A DNA stretch of 64,000 nt from Bog-473 sp963701955 (GTDB lineage Bacteria; Actinomycetota; Acidimicrobiia; Acidimicrobiales; RAAP-2). The notes beneath the pieces were generated by a model, which was not told where the DNA came from, did no database searches, and saw only the letters and a list, made by a program, of their open reading frames with translations. The number at the start of each line of letters is the position of its first letter. Position 1 is the stretch's first letter. The position numbers and the translations under genes are program-made. This document shows, piece after piece, positions 41,430 to 48,759 of the stretch. Location of the stretch: the NCBI GenBank assembly GCA_963701955.1, contig OY969694.1, positions 1,178,001-1,242,000 on the forward strand, read 5' to 3'.

Positions 41430-42778
41430 CGAAGGGCGTCGTCGCCGACACCGGCTCTCACCAGGCGGGCGATGGTCGCCACCACGTCGTCATCATCGGT
41501 TGCGGGTTCGGCGGGCTCTTCACCGCCCGTGCCCTCAAGCGTGCCCCGGTTCGGGTGACGCTGATCGACCGGAGGAACCACCACCTCTTCCAGCCACTGC
41601 TCTACCAGGTGGCGACCGGGATCCTCTCGGAGGGCCAGATCGCACCGGCGATCCGCGACGTCCTGCGCAACCACCGCTCGCTCCGCGTCGTCCTGGCCGA
41701 GGTGCAGTCCGTCGACGTCGAGGCCCGAGAGGTCCACGCCGACGAGTTCGGCCGGCCACTGACCATCGCGTACGACAGCCTCGTGGTCGCCGCCGGGGCG
41801 GCGACCACGTACTTCGGACACGACGAGTTCGCGCGCAGCTCGACGGGGTTGAAGTCCCTCGACGACGCACTGGTGCTGCGGGGACAGATCTTCGGAGCCT
41901 TCGAGCTGGCCGAGGCGGAGGAGGACGGCGCGGCCCGCCAACGCCTCATGACCTTCGTGGTGGTGGGCGGCGGACCCACCGGCGTCGAGATGGCCGGCCA
42001 GCTCTGCGAGCTCTCCCACCGGGCCCTGCGACACAACTACCGCCGCATCGATCCTCACGACGCTCGTGTGGTGCTCGTCGAGGGGGGCGACCGTCTGCTT
42101 CCCGCACTGGCGCCGTCGCTTTCGCGACGGGCCGAGCGCGACCTGACCCGCCTGGGCGTGGAGATCCGGCTCGGCACCATGGTCACGTCCATGGACGACC
42201 GCGAGGTCGTGCTGACGCCCCGGGACGGGGCCGCCGAGCGGATTCGTGCCGCCACCAAGGTGTGGGCCGCCGGAACCCAGGCGGCCGGGCTCGGAGCGAT
42301 CGTGGCGGGCGCTGCCGGTGCGGAGGTCGACCGGTCGGGACGGGTGCGCGTCCGCCCCGACTGCTCGCTCCAAGAGCACCCCGAGATCTTCGTGGTCGGT
42401 GACCTCATGGCCCTCGACGACCTGCCCGGCGTGGCCGAGGTGGCGATCCAGTCCGGGGTCCACGCGGCGCGCACCATCGTGCGACGTCTGGAGGGGAAGC
42501 CGTCAGTACCGTTCCGCTATCACGACCTGGGCACGCTTGCCGTGGTGTCGCGATTCGGTGCAGTCGCCCAGATCGGACCGTTGCGGGTCGGTGGGTTCGC
42601 CGGCTGGTCGCTCTGGCTGGCCGTCCACCTCACCTTCCTCACCGGCTTCAAGAACCGTTTCGGCGCCCTGGCACGCTGGGCGGTCAGCTTCGTCGGGCGG
42701 GGCCGCTATGAACGGGCCCTCACCGGGCGCTGGGTCGCCCGGAGCGGCCGCACGCACGGGCCGCGTCGGGGGCGGTGA
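41426..42778 (+). CDS. ndh: Type II NADH:quinone oxidoreductase (NDH-2)
   Basis: A 450-residue single-subunit flavoprotein that passes electrons from NADH to quinone without pumping protons. The first dinucleotide motif is VVIIGCGFGGLFTARAL, the NADH site VVVGGGPTGVEMAGQL, the FAD end motif VVGDLMAL. NHHLFQPLLYQVATG is characteristic of NDH-2. The C-terminal 60 residues (FAGWSLWLAVHLTFLTGFKNR) form the amphipathic membrane anchor. GTG 41426 overlaps the NUDIX stop codon. Confidence 0.95.
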   Translation: MTKGVVADTGSHQAGDGRHHVVIIGCGFGGLFTARALKRAPVRVTLIDRRNHHLFQPLLYQVATGILSEGQIAPAIRDVLRNHRSLRVVLAEVQSVDVEAREVHADEFGRPLTIAYDSLVVAAGAATTYFGHDEFARSSTGLKSLDDALVLRGQIFGAFELAEAEEDGAARQRLMTFVVVGGGPTGVEMAGQLCELSHRALRHNYRRIDPHDARVVLVEGGDRLLPALAPSLSRRAERDLTRLGVEIRLGTMVTSMDDREVVLTPRDGAAERIRAATKVWAAGTQAAGLGAIVAGAAGAEVDRSGRVRVRPDCSLQEHPEIFVVGDLMALDDLPGVAEVAIQSGVHAARTIVRRLEGKPSVPFRYHDLGTLAVVSRFGAVAQIGPLRVGGFAGWSLWLAVHLTFLTGFKNRFGALARWAVSFVGRGRYERALTGRWVARSGRTHGPRRGR

Positions 42779-42818
42779 CTCAGCGGCAGGTGACTCAGCG
42801 GCAGGTGACTCAGCGGGA
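42774..42818. repeat. Three 15-bp tandem repeats carrying stop codons for two convergent genes
   Basis: Unit ggtgactcagcggca at 42774, 42789 and 42804 (the last with one change). Each contains the palindrome TGACTCA, giving TGA on both strands. The first copy holds the NDH-2 stop (42776-42778), the third holds the lipid-kinase stop (42812-42810). Confidence 0.85.
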
Positions 42819-44183
42819 GCTGACCCGGCCGCGAATGAGGGACACCAGATCACCCATTCGCACGTCCCGAGCCGCTCGGCGCACCGCGGCCTCCATGTTG
42901 TGCTCGGGCACCAGCATGCGCAGGCCCCGGGGATGGATGCGGAACACCAGCGGCGTCTCGAGCTCGAGAGCTTCCCCGTCCACCCCGGCGAAGGCGGTCC
43001 CTGACGCCGAACGGACCTCGAATTCTTCACACTCGAACGAGAAGGCCGATCCGCTTCGCCACCCCTGGCCGGCCATTCCAAGGGTCAGTACCTCCGCGGC
43101 CTCGGCGCCCGTGCGCGCACTGACGGCGAAGACGCCCAAGCGACCCGAGTCGAGCCGTCGACGCTGCGACACATCGAGCGAAGGTCCGAGCACGTAGGGG
43201 TTGTTCGACACCATGACGAGGAACGATCCCTCGACCTCCTGGCCATCGGGAGTGGTGAACTGGAGGTCGAAGGGTTCGCTTCGCTCCCCAAGGAGCTCGG
43301 GCAGCAGGCGCGACGTCGTCTCCGACTTGGCCTCCCGGTAGCCCTCCTGCTGCACGATCGTTGCGTACACGCCGAGGGACACGTTGTTGACGAAGAAGCG
43401 GTCGTTCACCGTGGCGTAGTCGACGTATCTCTCCACGGCGTCGCTGAATGCATGCACGCTCCGACGTGGATCTTTGCGATCAAGCCCGAGGTCGAGCGCG
43501 AAGTGGTTGCGCGTTCCCGCGGCAACGCACACGAAGGGCACCTCGTGCTCCACCGCGATGGAGGCCACCAGAGCCTGCGAGCCGTCTCCGCCGGCCATAC
43601 CCAGGCAGTCGGCGCCCTGGGCCACGGCGGTCCGGGCCAGCTGCTCCAGGTCGAGCCCGTGATCGAGCATCACCGTCTCGACGCCGAGGGAGGCGGCCAG
43701 ATCCGCCAGAGCGAAGGTCTGCACCTTTCCACCGCCCGACCACGGGTTGCAGAGCAGGACCGGGCGCGCCGGAACAGCCGCGTGGTGTACGCGGGCGGCC
43801 GCCGTGGCGCGCAGCTGCGCCGCCAACGCCGCACGCGCCGCGAGCACCGTGAGGGCCAGCAGGACGCAGGCGATCGCCAGTCGGACGAACGATGCCCAGT
43901 CCTCACGGCCCGCGTAGAGCACCGCCGCGACCAGGAGCACCGCACCCGTCACCAGGCCGACCATCCCGGCGACGCGGCGCCCCCTCGACCCCGTGATCGC
44001 CCACCAACCCCCTGCGGCGCCAACCACGAGGCCGACGACACCCATCACCACCGAGAGGCTGTTGCGGAGCACGAAGACGATGACCGCCACGGCGAAGGCG
44101 ACGCCACAGACAAGCGAGATCAGCGCCCACCATTGCGCATGGCCCGGGGCGCCCCGAGCGCCTCGCGCCCGTGCCGCGCTCAC
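42810..44183 (-). CDS. Diacylglycerol kinase-like lipid kinase with N-terminal membrane helices
   Basis: 457 residues. Residues about 15-125 hold three to four membrane segments (WWALISLVCGVAFAVAVIVFV etc.). The catalytic DAGK domain follows (about 140-270) with LLCNPWSGGGK, the glycine-rich GMAGGDGSQALVASIA (ATP) and AAGTRNHFALDLG. The C-terminal lobe (about 290-450) resembles YegS/DgkB. It may phosphorylate a lipid such as diacylglycerol or ceramide. GTG 44183 is preceded by GGAGGAGGGAG; upstream TTG 44240 and ATG 44222 lack one. Confidence 0.87.
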   Translation of the reverse strand: MSAARARGARGAPGHAQWWALISLVCGVAFAVAVIVFVLRNSLSVVMGVVGLVVGAAGGWWAITGSRGRRVAGMVGLVTGAVLLVAAVLYAGREDWASFVRLAIACVLLALTVLAARAALAAQLRATAAARVHHAAVPARPVLLCNPWSGGGKVQTFALADLAASLGVETVMLDHGLDLEQLARTAVAQGADCLGMAGGDGSQALVASIAVEHEVPFVCVAAGTRNHFALDLGLDRKDPRRSVHAFSDAVERYVDYATVNDRFFVNNVSLGVYATIVQQEGYREAKSETTSRLLPELLGERSEPFDLQFTTPDGQEVEGSFLVMVSNNPYVLGPSLDVSQRRRLDSGRLGVFAVSARTGAEAAEVLTLGMAGQGWRSGSAFSFECEEFEVRSASGTAFAGVDGEALELETPLVFRIHPRGLRMLVPEHNMEAAVRRAARDVRMGDLVSLIRGRVSSR

Positions 44184-44259
44184 GATGGCGCTCCCTCCTC
44201 CGTGCTCGGCGGCATGGCCCATTGTACGGTCGGGATCCAAGGCGAACCCGGGTCCGGCG

Positions 44260-45126
44260 TCACGTCACAGCGGGACTGGGGCCAACCTCCATGGTCGCCG
44301 GAGCGGTACGGGCGAGGACGAACACGGCCACGCACATGGAGGCGAACGATGCCGCACCGAGAGTCAGTCGTAGCGCGTTCTCGGTGAAGGTCTCGGCGAA
44401 GATGACGACGCTGAGCCAGATACTGACGATGGGGTCCACGACGACCAGCACGGGCTGGGAGACACTCAGCGGCCCGACATGCAGCGTGGCCTGGTTCAAG
44501 AGCTCCGCGGTGAGGCCGGCCACCGCCAGTGCGTAGACGGGCCAATGGGTGAACGTGCCGGCCAGCCCGAACTGGGTGATCGTGTCGGTGGTGGCCTTGA
44601 TGAGGGCGGCCACCAACGCCCAGAGCAGGGAGGTGGCCGCGGCGAGCAGGGCCGCCCGCCGGGCCGGTGCTCCCCGGCGGCCCAGGATCACCAGCGCGGC
44701 GGCGGCTCCCACCGTCACCGCGGCGGCTCGTACCCAGGCCGAGCTGGAGGGCGTGACGGTACCCCCGGTCGGCTCGGATGAGGCCACGAAGACCGTGAGA
44801 GCGAGGCAGGTCACCGCTGCGGCCCACCAGGTCACGACACGGATGTCCTGGTGGATCCAGACCTTTCGAAGCACGAGGGCGAAGACGAGCTCGGTGACCA
44901 GGAGCGGCTGGACGACGGACATCTGACCGAGGTGCAGCGCCAGTGCCTGGAACACGAACGCTCCGGCGAGCGCCACCCACCCGAAGAGCCACAGGGGACT
45001 GGCCAGGAGGTATCGGACGAATCGCCATCCCTTGGAGTGCCCGGGATCGCTGATGCTGGCGATGTGCTGGGTGACCATGTTCAGCGCGTTGCCGAGCCCG
45101 GCCAGCAGGGCGAAGACGACCGCCAT
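44260..45126 (-). CDS. DMT-superfamily (EamA-type) transporter or multidrug/metabolite exporter
   Basis: 288 residues with about ten hydrophobic segments in two halves of five (first half with MSVVQPLLVTELVFALVLRK, second half with LSVSQPVLVVVDPIVSIWLSVVIFAETFT, cited in part). The matching LSVxQPxLVxxxP motifs are those of the DMT family duplicates. ATG 45126 follows GGGGGGAG. It lies 76 bases upstream of the lipid kinase gene on the same strand. Cargo is not predictable. Confidence 0.86.
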   Translation of the reverse strand: MAVVFALLAGLGNALNMVTQHIASISDPGHSKGWRFVRYLLASPLWLFGWVALAGAFVFQALALHLGQMSVVQPLLVTELVFALVLRKVWIHQDIRVVTWWAAAVTCLALTVFVASSEPTGGTVTPSSSAWVRAAAVTVGAAAALVILGRRGAPARRAALLAAATSLLWALVAALIKATTDTITQFGLAGTFTHWPVYALAVAGLTAELLNQATLHVGPLSVSQPVLVVVDPIVSIWLSVVIFAETFTENALRLTLGAASFASMCVAVFVLARTAPATMEVGPSPAVT

Positions 45127-45162
45127 GGCTCCCCCCGAGGACCCCGGACCGCCGTCAGATCG

Positions 45163-45190
45163 GATCCGCTGAGCCCGGGTTCAGCGGATC
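45163..45190. repeat. 10-bp inverted repeat GATCCGCTGA / TCAGCGGATC, 8-base loop
   Basis: A perfect hairpin-forming palindrome (arms 45163-45172 and 45181-45190) in the 228-base gap between the divergent DMT and DUF4115-like genes, 37 bases from the DMT start. Without a T-run it is more likely an operator or 5'-leader hairpin than a terminator. Confidence 0.7.
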
Positions 45191-45354
45191 GATCATGCGA
45201 TCCACCGTATCGAGACCCGGCGGGCGCGCCGAGACGTCCGCCGCCGTCCCCGGTTCACGGGGGTGACACCAATCCGGGCTGCCGCGGCCGCAGTAATTGG
45301 CAGCACATAATTGGTGCAGATCAAGCCGGCGGCCTGGGAGGTCGAAAACCCACC

Positions 45355-46062
45355 ATGGACGTGAAGGGCGACCACGCTTGGGCGGGGCCCGACACCGCCG
45401 CGACCGCGGTGGTCCCGACGCTTGGCCCGGCCGCGGGTGCAGCGACTGCGGCAGGCCAGGGCCAGCTGTTCTCCGACGCGTACCCCACTTTCGCCGACAC
45501 CGACCGGATCCCGGTCGTGGGAACCGAACGCCGCACCGGTGGACCGGGCCCCTCGCTCTGGCTACGCGGCGCGGTCATCGTCGTTGCGCTGGCCGTCGTG
45601 GCCGCCGGCGTCGTCCTGGCCCTGGCTCAGACGGGCGTCATCGGGCACAACGACATCGGCTCGAACCCCAACACCGCCGGCGGCGCGGCTGCCCACGCGG
45701 GGAGCGGCTCCTCCGCGAGAACGGGTTCTTCACGCCAACACGGAAGCACTGCTGCGCTGGTCACCAAGAACTCCATGGGGCCGAGCACGGCCGGCTACAC
45801 GATCCACGAGGGGGCATACCGCGTCACGGTGACGACCACGAGCGGCCCGTGCTGGGCGAGCATCGCCAGCGTGGGACACGCGCCGTCGTTCGCCGGGATC
45901 ATCCCCGCGTCAAGCTCGCAGTCCGTGTCGATGCTCGGTCCCGCCACCGTCGAGCTCGGTGCGGGCGGGAGCAGCGTGACGCTCACCGCCCCCGGTCACC
46001 GTTCAGTGACCCTCACCCCGCCAACGGCGCCGTTCACGTACGACTTCATCTACCGCCGCTGA
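45355..46062 (+). CDS. Single-pass membrane protein with RodZ C-terminal (DUF4115)-like domain
   Basis: 235 residues: an N-terminal cytoplasmic part of about 65 residues, one membrane helix (LWLRGAVIVVALAVVAAGVVLAL, about 68-92), a Ser/Gly-rich linker, then a beta-sandwich (about 145-233; AYRVTVTTTSGPCWASIA, SVSMLGPATVELGAGGSS, VTLTPPTAPFTYDF) like DUF4115 at the end of RodZ. It lacks the N-terminal HTH of RodZ. ATG 45355 follows GGGAGG at 12 bases. A cell-envelope role is likely. Confidence 0.75.
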   Translation: MDVKGDHAWAGPDTAATAVVPTLGPAAGAATAAGQGQLFSDAYPTFADTDRIPVVGTERRTGGPGPSLWLRGAVIVVALAVVAAGVVLALAQTGVIGHNDIGSNPNTAGGAAAHAGSGSSARTGSSRQHGSTAALVTKNSMGPSTAGYTIHEGAYRVTVTTTSGPCWASIASVGHAPSFAGIIPASSSQSVSMLGPATVELGAGGSSVTLTAPGHRSVTLTPPTAPFTYDFIYRR

Positions 46063-46097
46063 TCCGCACCGTCGCCCCCGGTTCGGAGCGGCATGTG

Positions 46098-46172
46098 GGT
46101 GACTTCTACCTCGAAACAGGATGAAAGTACTGTTCGCCCACCGCGGTTCCGCGTGTTTGCATGGAAGTCACC
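46098..46172. ncRNA. Nested inverted repeats between convergent genes (possible structured RNA)
   Basis: Outer arms GGTGACTTC (46098-46106) and GAAGTCACC (46164-46172) pair perfectly over 9 bases. Inside lie AACAG/CTGTT (46115-46119/46130-46134) and CGCG-GTTC-CGCG (46142-46153). The layout is that of a three-way junction of about 75 bases. It lies in the 227-base gap between two convergent genes; transcription direction is unknown. Confidence 0.4.
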
Positions 46173-46289
46173 GGTAGATCGCCCGGTTGGCGACGAAGGG
46201 GCGGCCCGGCCCCAGCGGGCCGACCCTCTCGTGCGGGTCGGGCTGTGCCGTGACCGGGCCATGCACCGGTGAGTCGGTGATGTGCCACC

Positions 46290-47204
46290 TCAGCTCGCGT
46301 CGGCCAATACCGCCCCGTCGGTCCCCCGCCCCACAATGTCGAGGACGTTCGTCATGATCTCGCCGAAGGCGTCGGGATCCGCCAGGAGCCACGAATGGGT
46401 CCCGGGCACGGTCACGACGTCGGGGTGACCGAGCGCCCGGCACATGTCCTCGAACGAGTCCCGGGTGATCAGATGGTCACGTGGTCCCCACAACACGACG
46501 ACGGGGAGTCGACGGCGACGCAGGGTGTCGAGCTCGGCCGTCAGGTCCGCTCGTCGGGCGATGCCGGCGGCCCTCCAGAACGACCTGGGGTCGCGCACGA
46601 GGTTCGAGACCGCCTCGCCCACGATGACAGGCAGGACCCGCCGGGCCTGGCGCACCGGGAACAGGTCGGCCGGCATGTGGATCCCCCAGTCCCACAGCGG
46701 CCGTTGGGCCATGGAGCGCACGACAGACCCGGCACGGGCCCACGCCGAGCCGCCGACGGAGTTGATGAGCACCAGGGCCCGCACCTGCTCGGGATGGTCG
46801 TGCGCCACCTTCACGGCCACGCCTCCCCCGAAGGAATGGCCCATGAGGAGGACCGGCGAACGGACGCCCACCGAAACAAGAAATGCCGCCACCCAGTCGC
46901 CGTAGTCGCCCAGGTCACCGTGTCCGTCGGGCAAGGCAGCCGTACCTCCGAAACCGGGCAGCGCTGGCGCGTACACGTGGAGCCCCGCCCGCACGAGACG
47001 CGACAAGGCCCGCTTGTAGGCCTTGTGATCGAGGCCCCAGCCGTGCAGGAAGACTGCCGGATCGCCGTCTCCGGCCTCTCCGTAGACGGCGGGCCGACCA
47101 TCGACGGTCGTCCCCTTCCAGTCCAACCAGCCTGCACGCAAGCCCGCCTGAACGTCGACGGCCTCACCGGGCTCTTCTGGCATCTCCTCCACGGGTATCC
47201 CCAT
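46290..47204 (-). CDS. Alpha/beta-fold hydrolase
   Basis: 304 residues. The nucleophile elbow is GHSFGG, the oxyanion loop HGWGLDHKAY, the acid likely Asp in VLWGPRDHL, and the base His in VPGTHSWL. This is the lipase/epoxide-hydrolase-like type with a lid region at about 150-205. ATG 47204 after GAGAGAGG is chosen over a TTG two codons upstream. The substrate is open; ester hydrolysis or C-C bond hydrolysis is possible. It lies 61 bases upstream-side of the repeat protein on the same strand. Confidence 0.9.
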   Translation of the reverse strand: MGIPVEEMPEEPGEAVDVQAGLRAGWLDWKGTTVDGRPAVYGEAGDGDPAVFLHGWGLDHKAYKRALSRLVRAGLHVYAPALPGFGGTAALPDGHGDLGDYGDWVAAFLVSVGVRSPVLLMGHSFGGGVAVKVAHDHPEQVRALVLINSVGGSAWARAGSVVRSMAQRPLWDWGIHMPADLFPVRQARRVLPVIVGEAVSNLVRDPRSFWRAAGIARRADLTAELDTLRRRRLPVVVLWGPRDHLITRDSFEDMCRALGHPDVVTVPGTHSWLLADPDAFGEIMTNVLDIVGRGTDGAVLADAS

Positions 47205-47265
47205 GCGCAACCTCTCTCCTCATAGAGAAGAACACCGGGGTCGCAGCGTCCCTTCCCGTCTGGGG

Positions 47266-48582
47266 CTACGGGACGCGCACTCCTCGTGCCTGCAAGAGGA
47301 GATCGAGCCGCGGTGAGAGCTGCGCGGCGCGCATGGCCGGGATGGACAGGATGCCCTGCAGCGTCGGGGAACCGTCGGTGACCATATCCACCACCGGACC
47401 CAGTCCATGCCCGACCGCGCTGCCGTAGAACGGCGCAGACCCGTAATTGAACAGACCCCCGTCCGCGGCGCTGAACCAGTACCCGCTTCCGTCGGGCATG
47501 GCCGCCATAGCCACGATCGGCTGAGCAAGGTGGATGCTGCCGGTCGAACCATAGAACTGCGCGTCACCGAAGGCGAAGATGCCTCCGTCGGACGCGACCA
47601 GCCAGTAGCCCCCGCCGTCAGGGGTGGGCGCCATACCGACGATGGGCTTGTTGAGGGCGATGGAGCCCGTCGATCCGTGGAACCCGGCGTCGCCGTAATT
47701 GAAGATGCCCCCGTCGGACGCGACCAGCCAGTAGCCCCCGCCGTCAGGGGTGGGCGCCATACCGACGATGGGCTTGTTGAGGCGCAGTGAGCCCGTCGAC
47801 CCGTAGAAGGCGGCGTCGCCGTAATTGAAGATGCCCCCGTCGGACGCGACGAGCCAGTACCCCTGGGCATCGAGCGTGGGCGCCATGCCGACGATGGGCT
47901 TGTTGAGGCGCAGTGAGCCCGTCGATCCGAAGAAGGACGCCAAGCCATAGTTGAAGATGCCCCCGTCCGAGGCGACCAGCCAGTAGCCGGTGTCGTCTCC
48001 CGTGGCCGCCATGCCCACGATGGGCTTGTTGAGTGGCGTTCCCGAGGCATCCCCGAAGAAAGCGGCGTCGCCCGCGTGCGCCACACGGCCCTGCTGGTCC
48101 ACCTGGTAGTACCCGATCGTGCCCGTCCCCTCGAGCGACACACTCACCGACGCACCGGGTTCGTCGGCGGAACCGACGATCGTCATGGTGGCCGGCCGGG
48201 GGCCCAGTCCACCGGGGAGGAAGAACGCGTCAACGACGCAGTTGCCGCTGGCAGGAATGATCGCCGTGGCGAGCCCGTCGCTGCAGTTCAGCACAGGCAG
48301 AACGAGGTAGTCGTCAGCACCGGGGCCGCTGAATGTCACCTGGGACGAGGCGAAGTCGATGGTGTCCTCGCTGGCGCTGTTGTTGGTCAGCGTGAAGCTC
48401 TCCGGCGCCGACGCCGCCCCGAGCGTCGTCCCCGGGAAGCTCACGCTGTCCGGCGCCGCGGTCTCGACGGGAGGGGCGGCGCCCGACGCCGCTCCCGTCA
48501 TTGCGACCAGGACCACCGACGACCCGCCGGCGACGAGTGTCGCCAGCGCCACCTTCTTCAGCGCCATCCACATTCCCGCCAT
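47266..48582 (-). CDS. Secreted protein with ASPM/HYDIN-like domain and six 42-residue repeats
   Basis: 438 residues. The signal peptide is MALKKVALATLVAGGSS...ASGAA. An immunoglobulin-like domain (about 40-155; ESFTLTNNSASEDTIDF, then GLGPRPATMTIVGSAD) resembles the choice-of-anchor D/HYDIN family. Six 42-residue repeats follow from residue 157 (GYWLVASDGGIFNYGDA, FYGSTGS, LNKPIVGMAPTPDGG). They are the same unit as in the GH26-like protein at 34593-36419. No enzyme domain is seen, so it may be a surface adhesin or wall protein. ATG 48582 follows GGAAGTGGGG; GTG 48588 is an alternative. Confidence 0.85.
   Translation of the reverse strand: MAGMWMALKKVALATLVAGGSSVVLVAMTGAASGAAPPVETAAPDSVSFPGTTLGAASAPESFTLTNNSASEDTIDFASSQVTFSGPGADDYLVLPVLNCSDGLATAIIPASGNCVVDAFFLPGGLGPRPATMTIVGSADEPGASVSVSLEGTGTIGYYQVDQQGRVAHAGDAAFFGDASGTPLNKPIVGMAATGDDTGYWLVASDGGIFNYGLASFFGSTGSLRLNKPIVGMAPTLDAQGYWLVASDGGIFNYGDAAFYGSTGSLRLNKPIVGMAPTPDGGGYWLVASDGGIFNYGDAGFHGSTGSIALNKPIVGMAPTPDGGGYWLVASDGGIFAFGDAQFYGSTGSIHLAQPIVAMAAMPDGSGYWFSAADGGLFNYGSAPFYGSAVGHGLGPVVDMVTDGSPTLQGILSIPAMRAAQLSPRLDLLLQARGVRVP
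47359..48114 (-). repeat. Six 126-bp tandem repeats
   Basis: Repeats coding the 42-residue units, each 126 bases. The central copies are nearly identical in DNA; the first and last are diverged. The unit matches that at 34920-35423. Confidence 0.85.
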
Positions 48583-48759
48583 GCGCACGCCCCACTTCCA
48601 TCGGGACGTCCGTCCCTCTCGACGTGGGAAGCTACACCGAAGAGGCGGCAACTGCAATGCCTATGTACTCGGGCTCGACCACCTCCTGGAGAAGGTGCGG
48701 CCCCTCAAGGGCTCAGAGGGCTCCCCTGGTTCTGGTGCGGCTGAAACCGGCAATGCTCG

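Noticed and set aside
46098..46172. An integron attC site
   Set aside because: Arms lack the RYYYAAC/GTTRRRY ends and no integrase is present.
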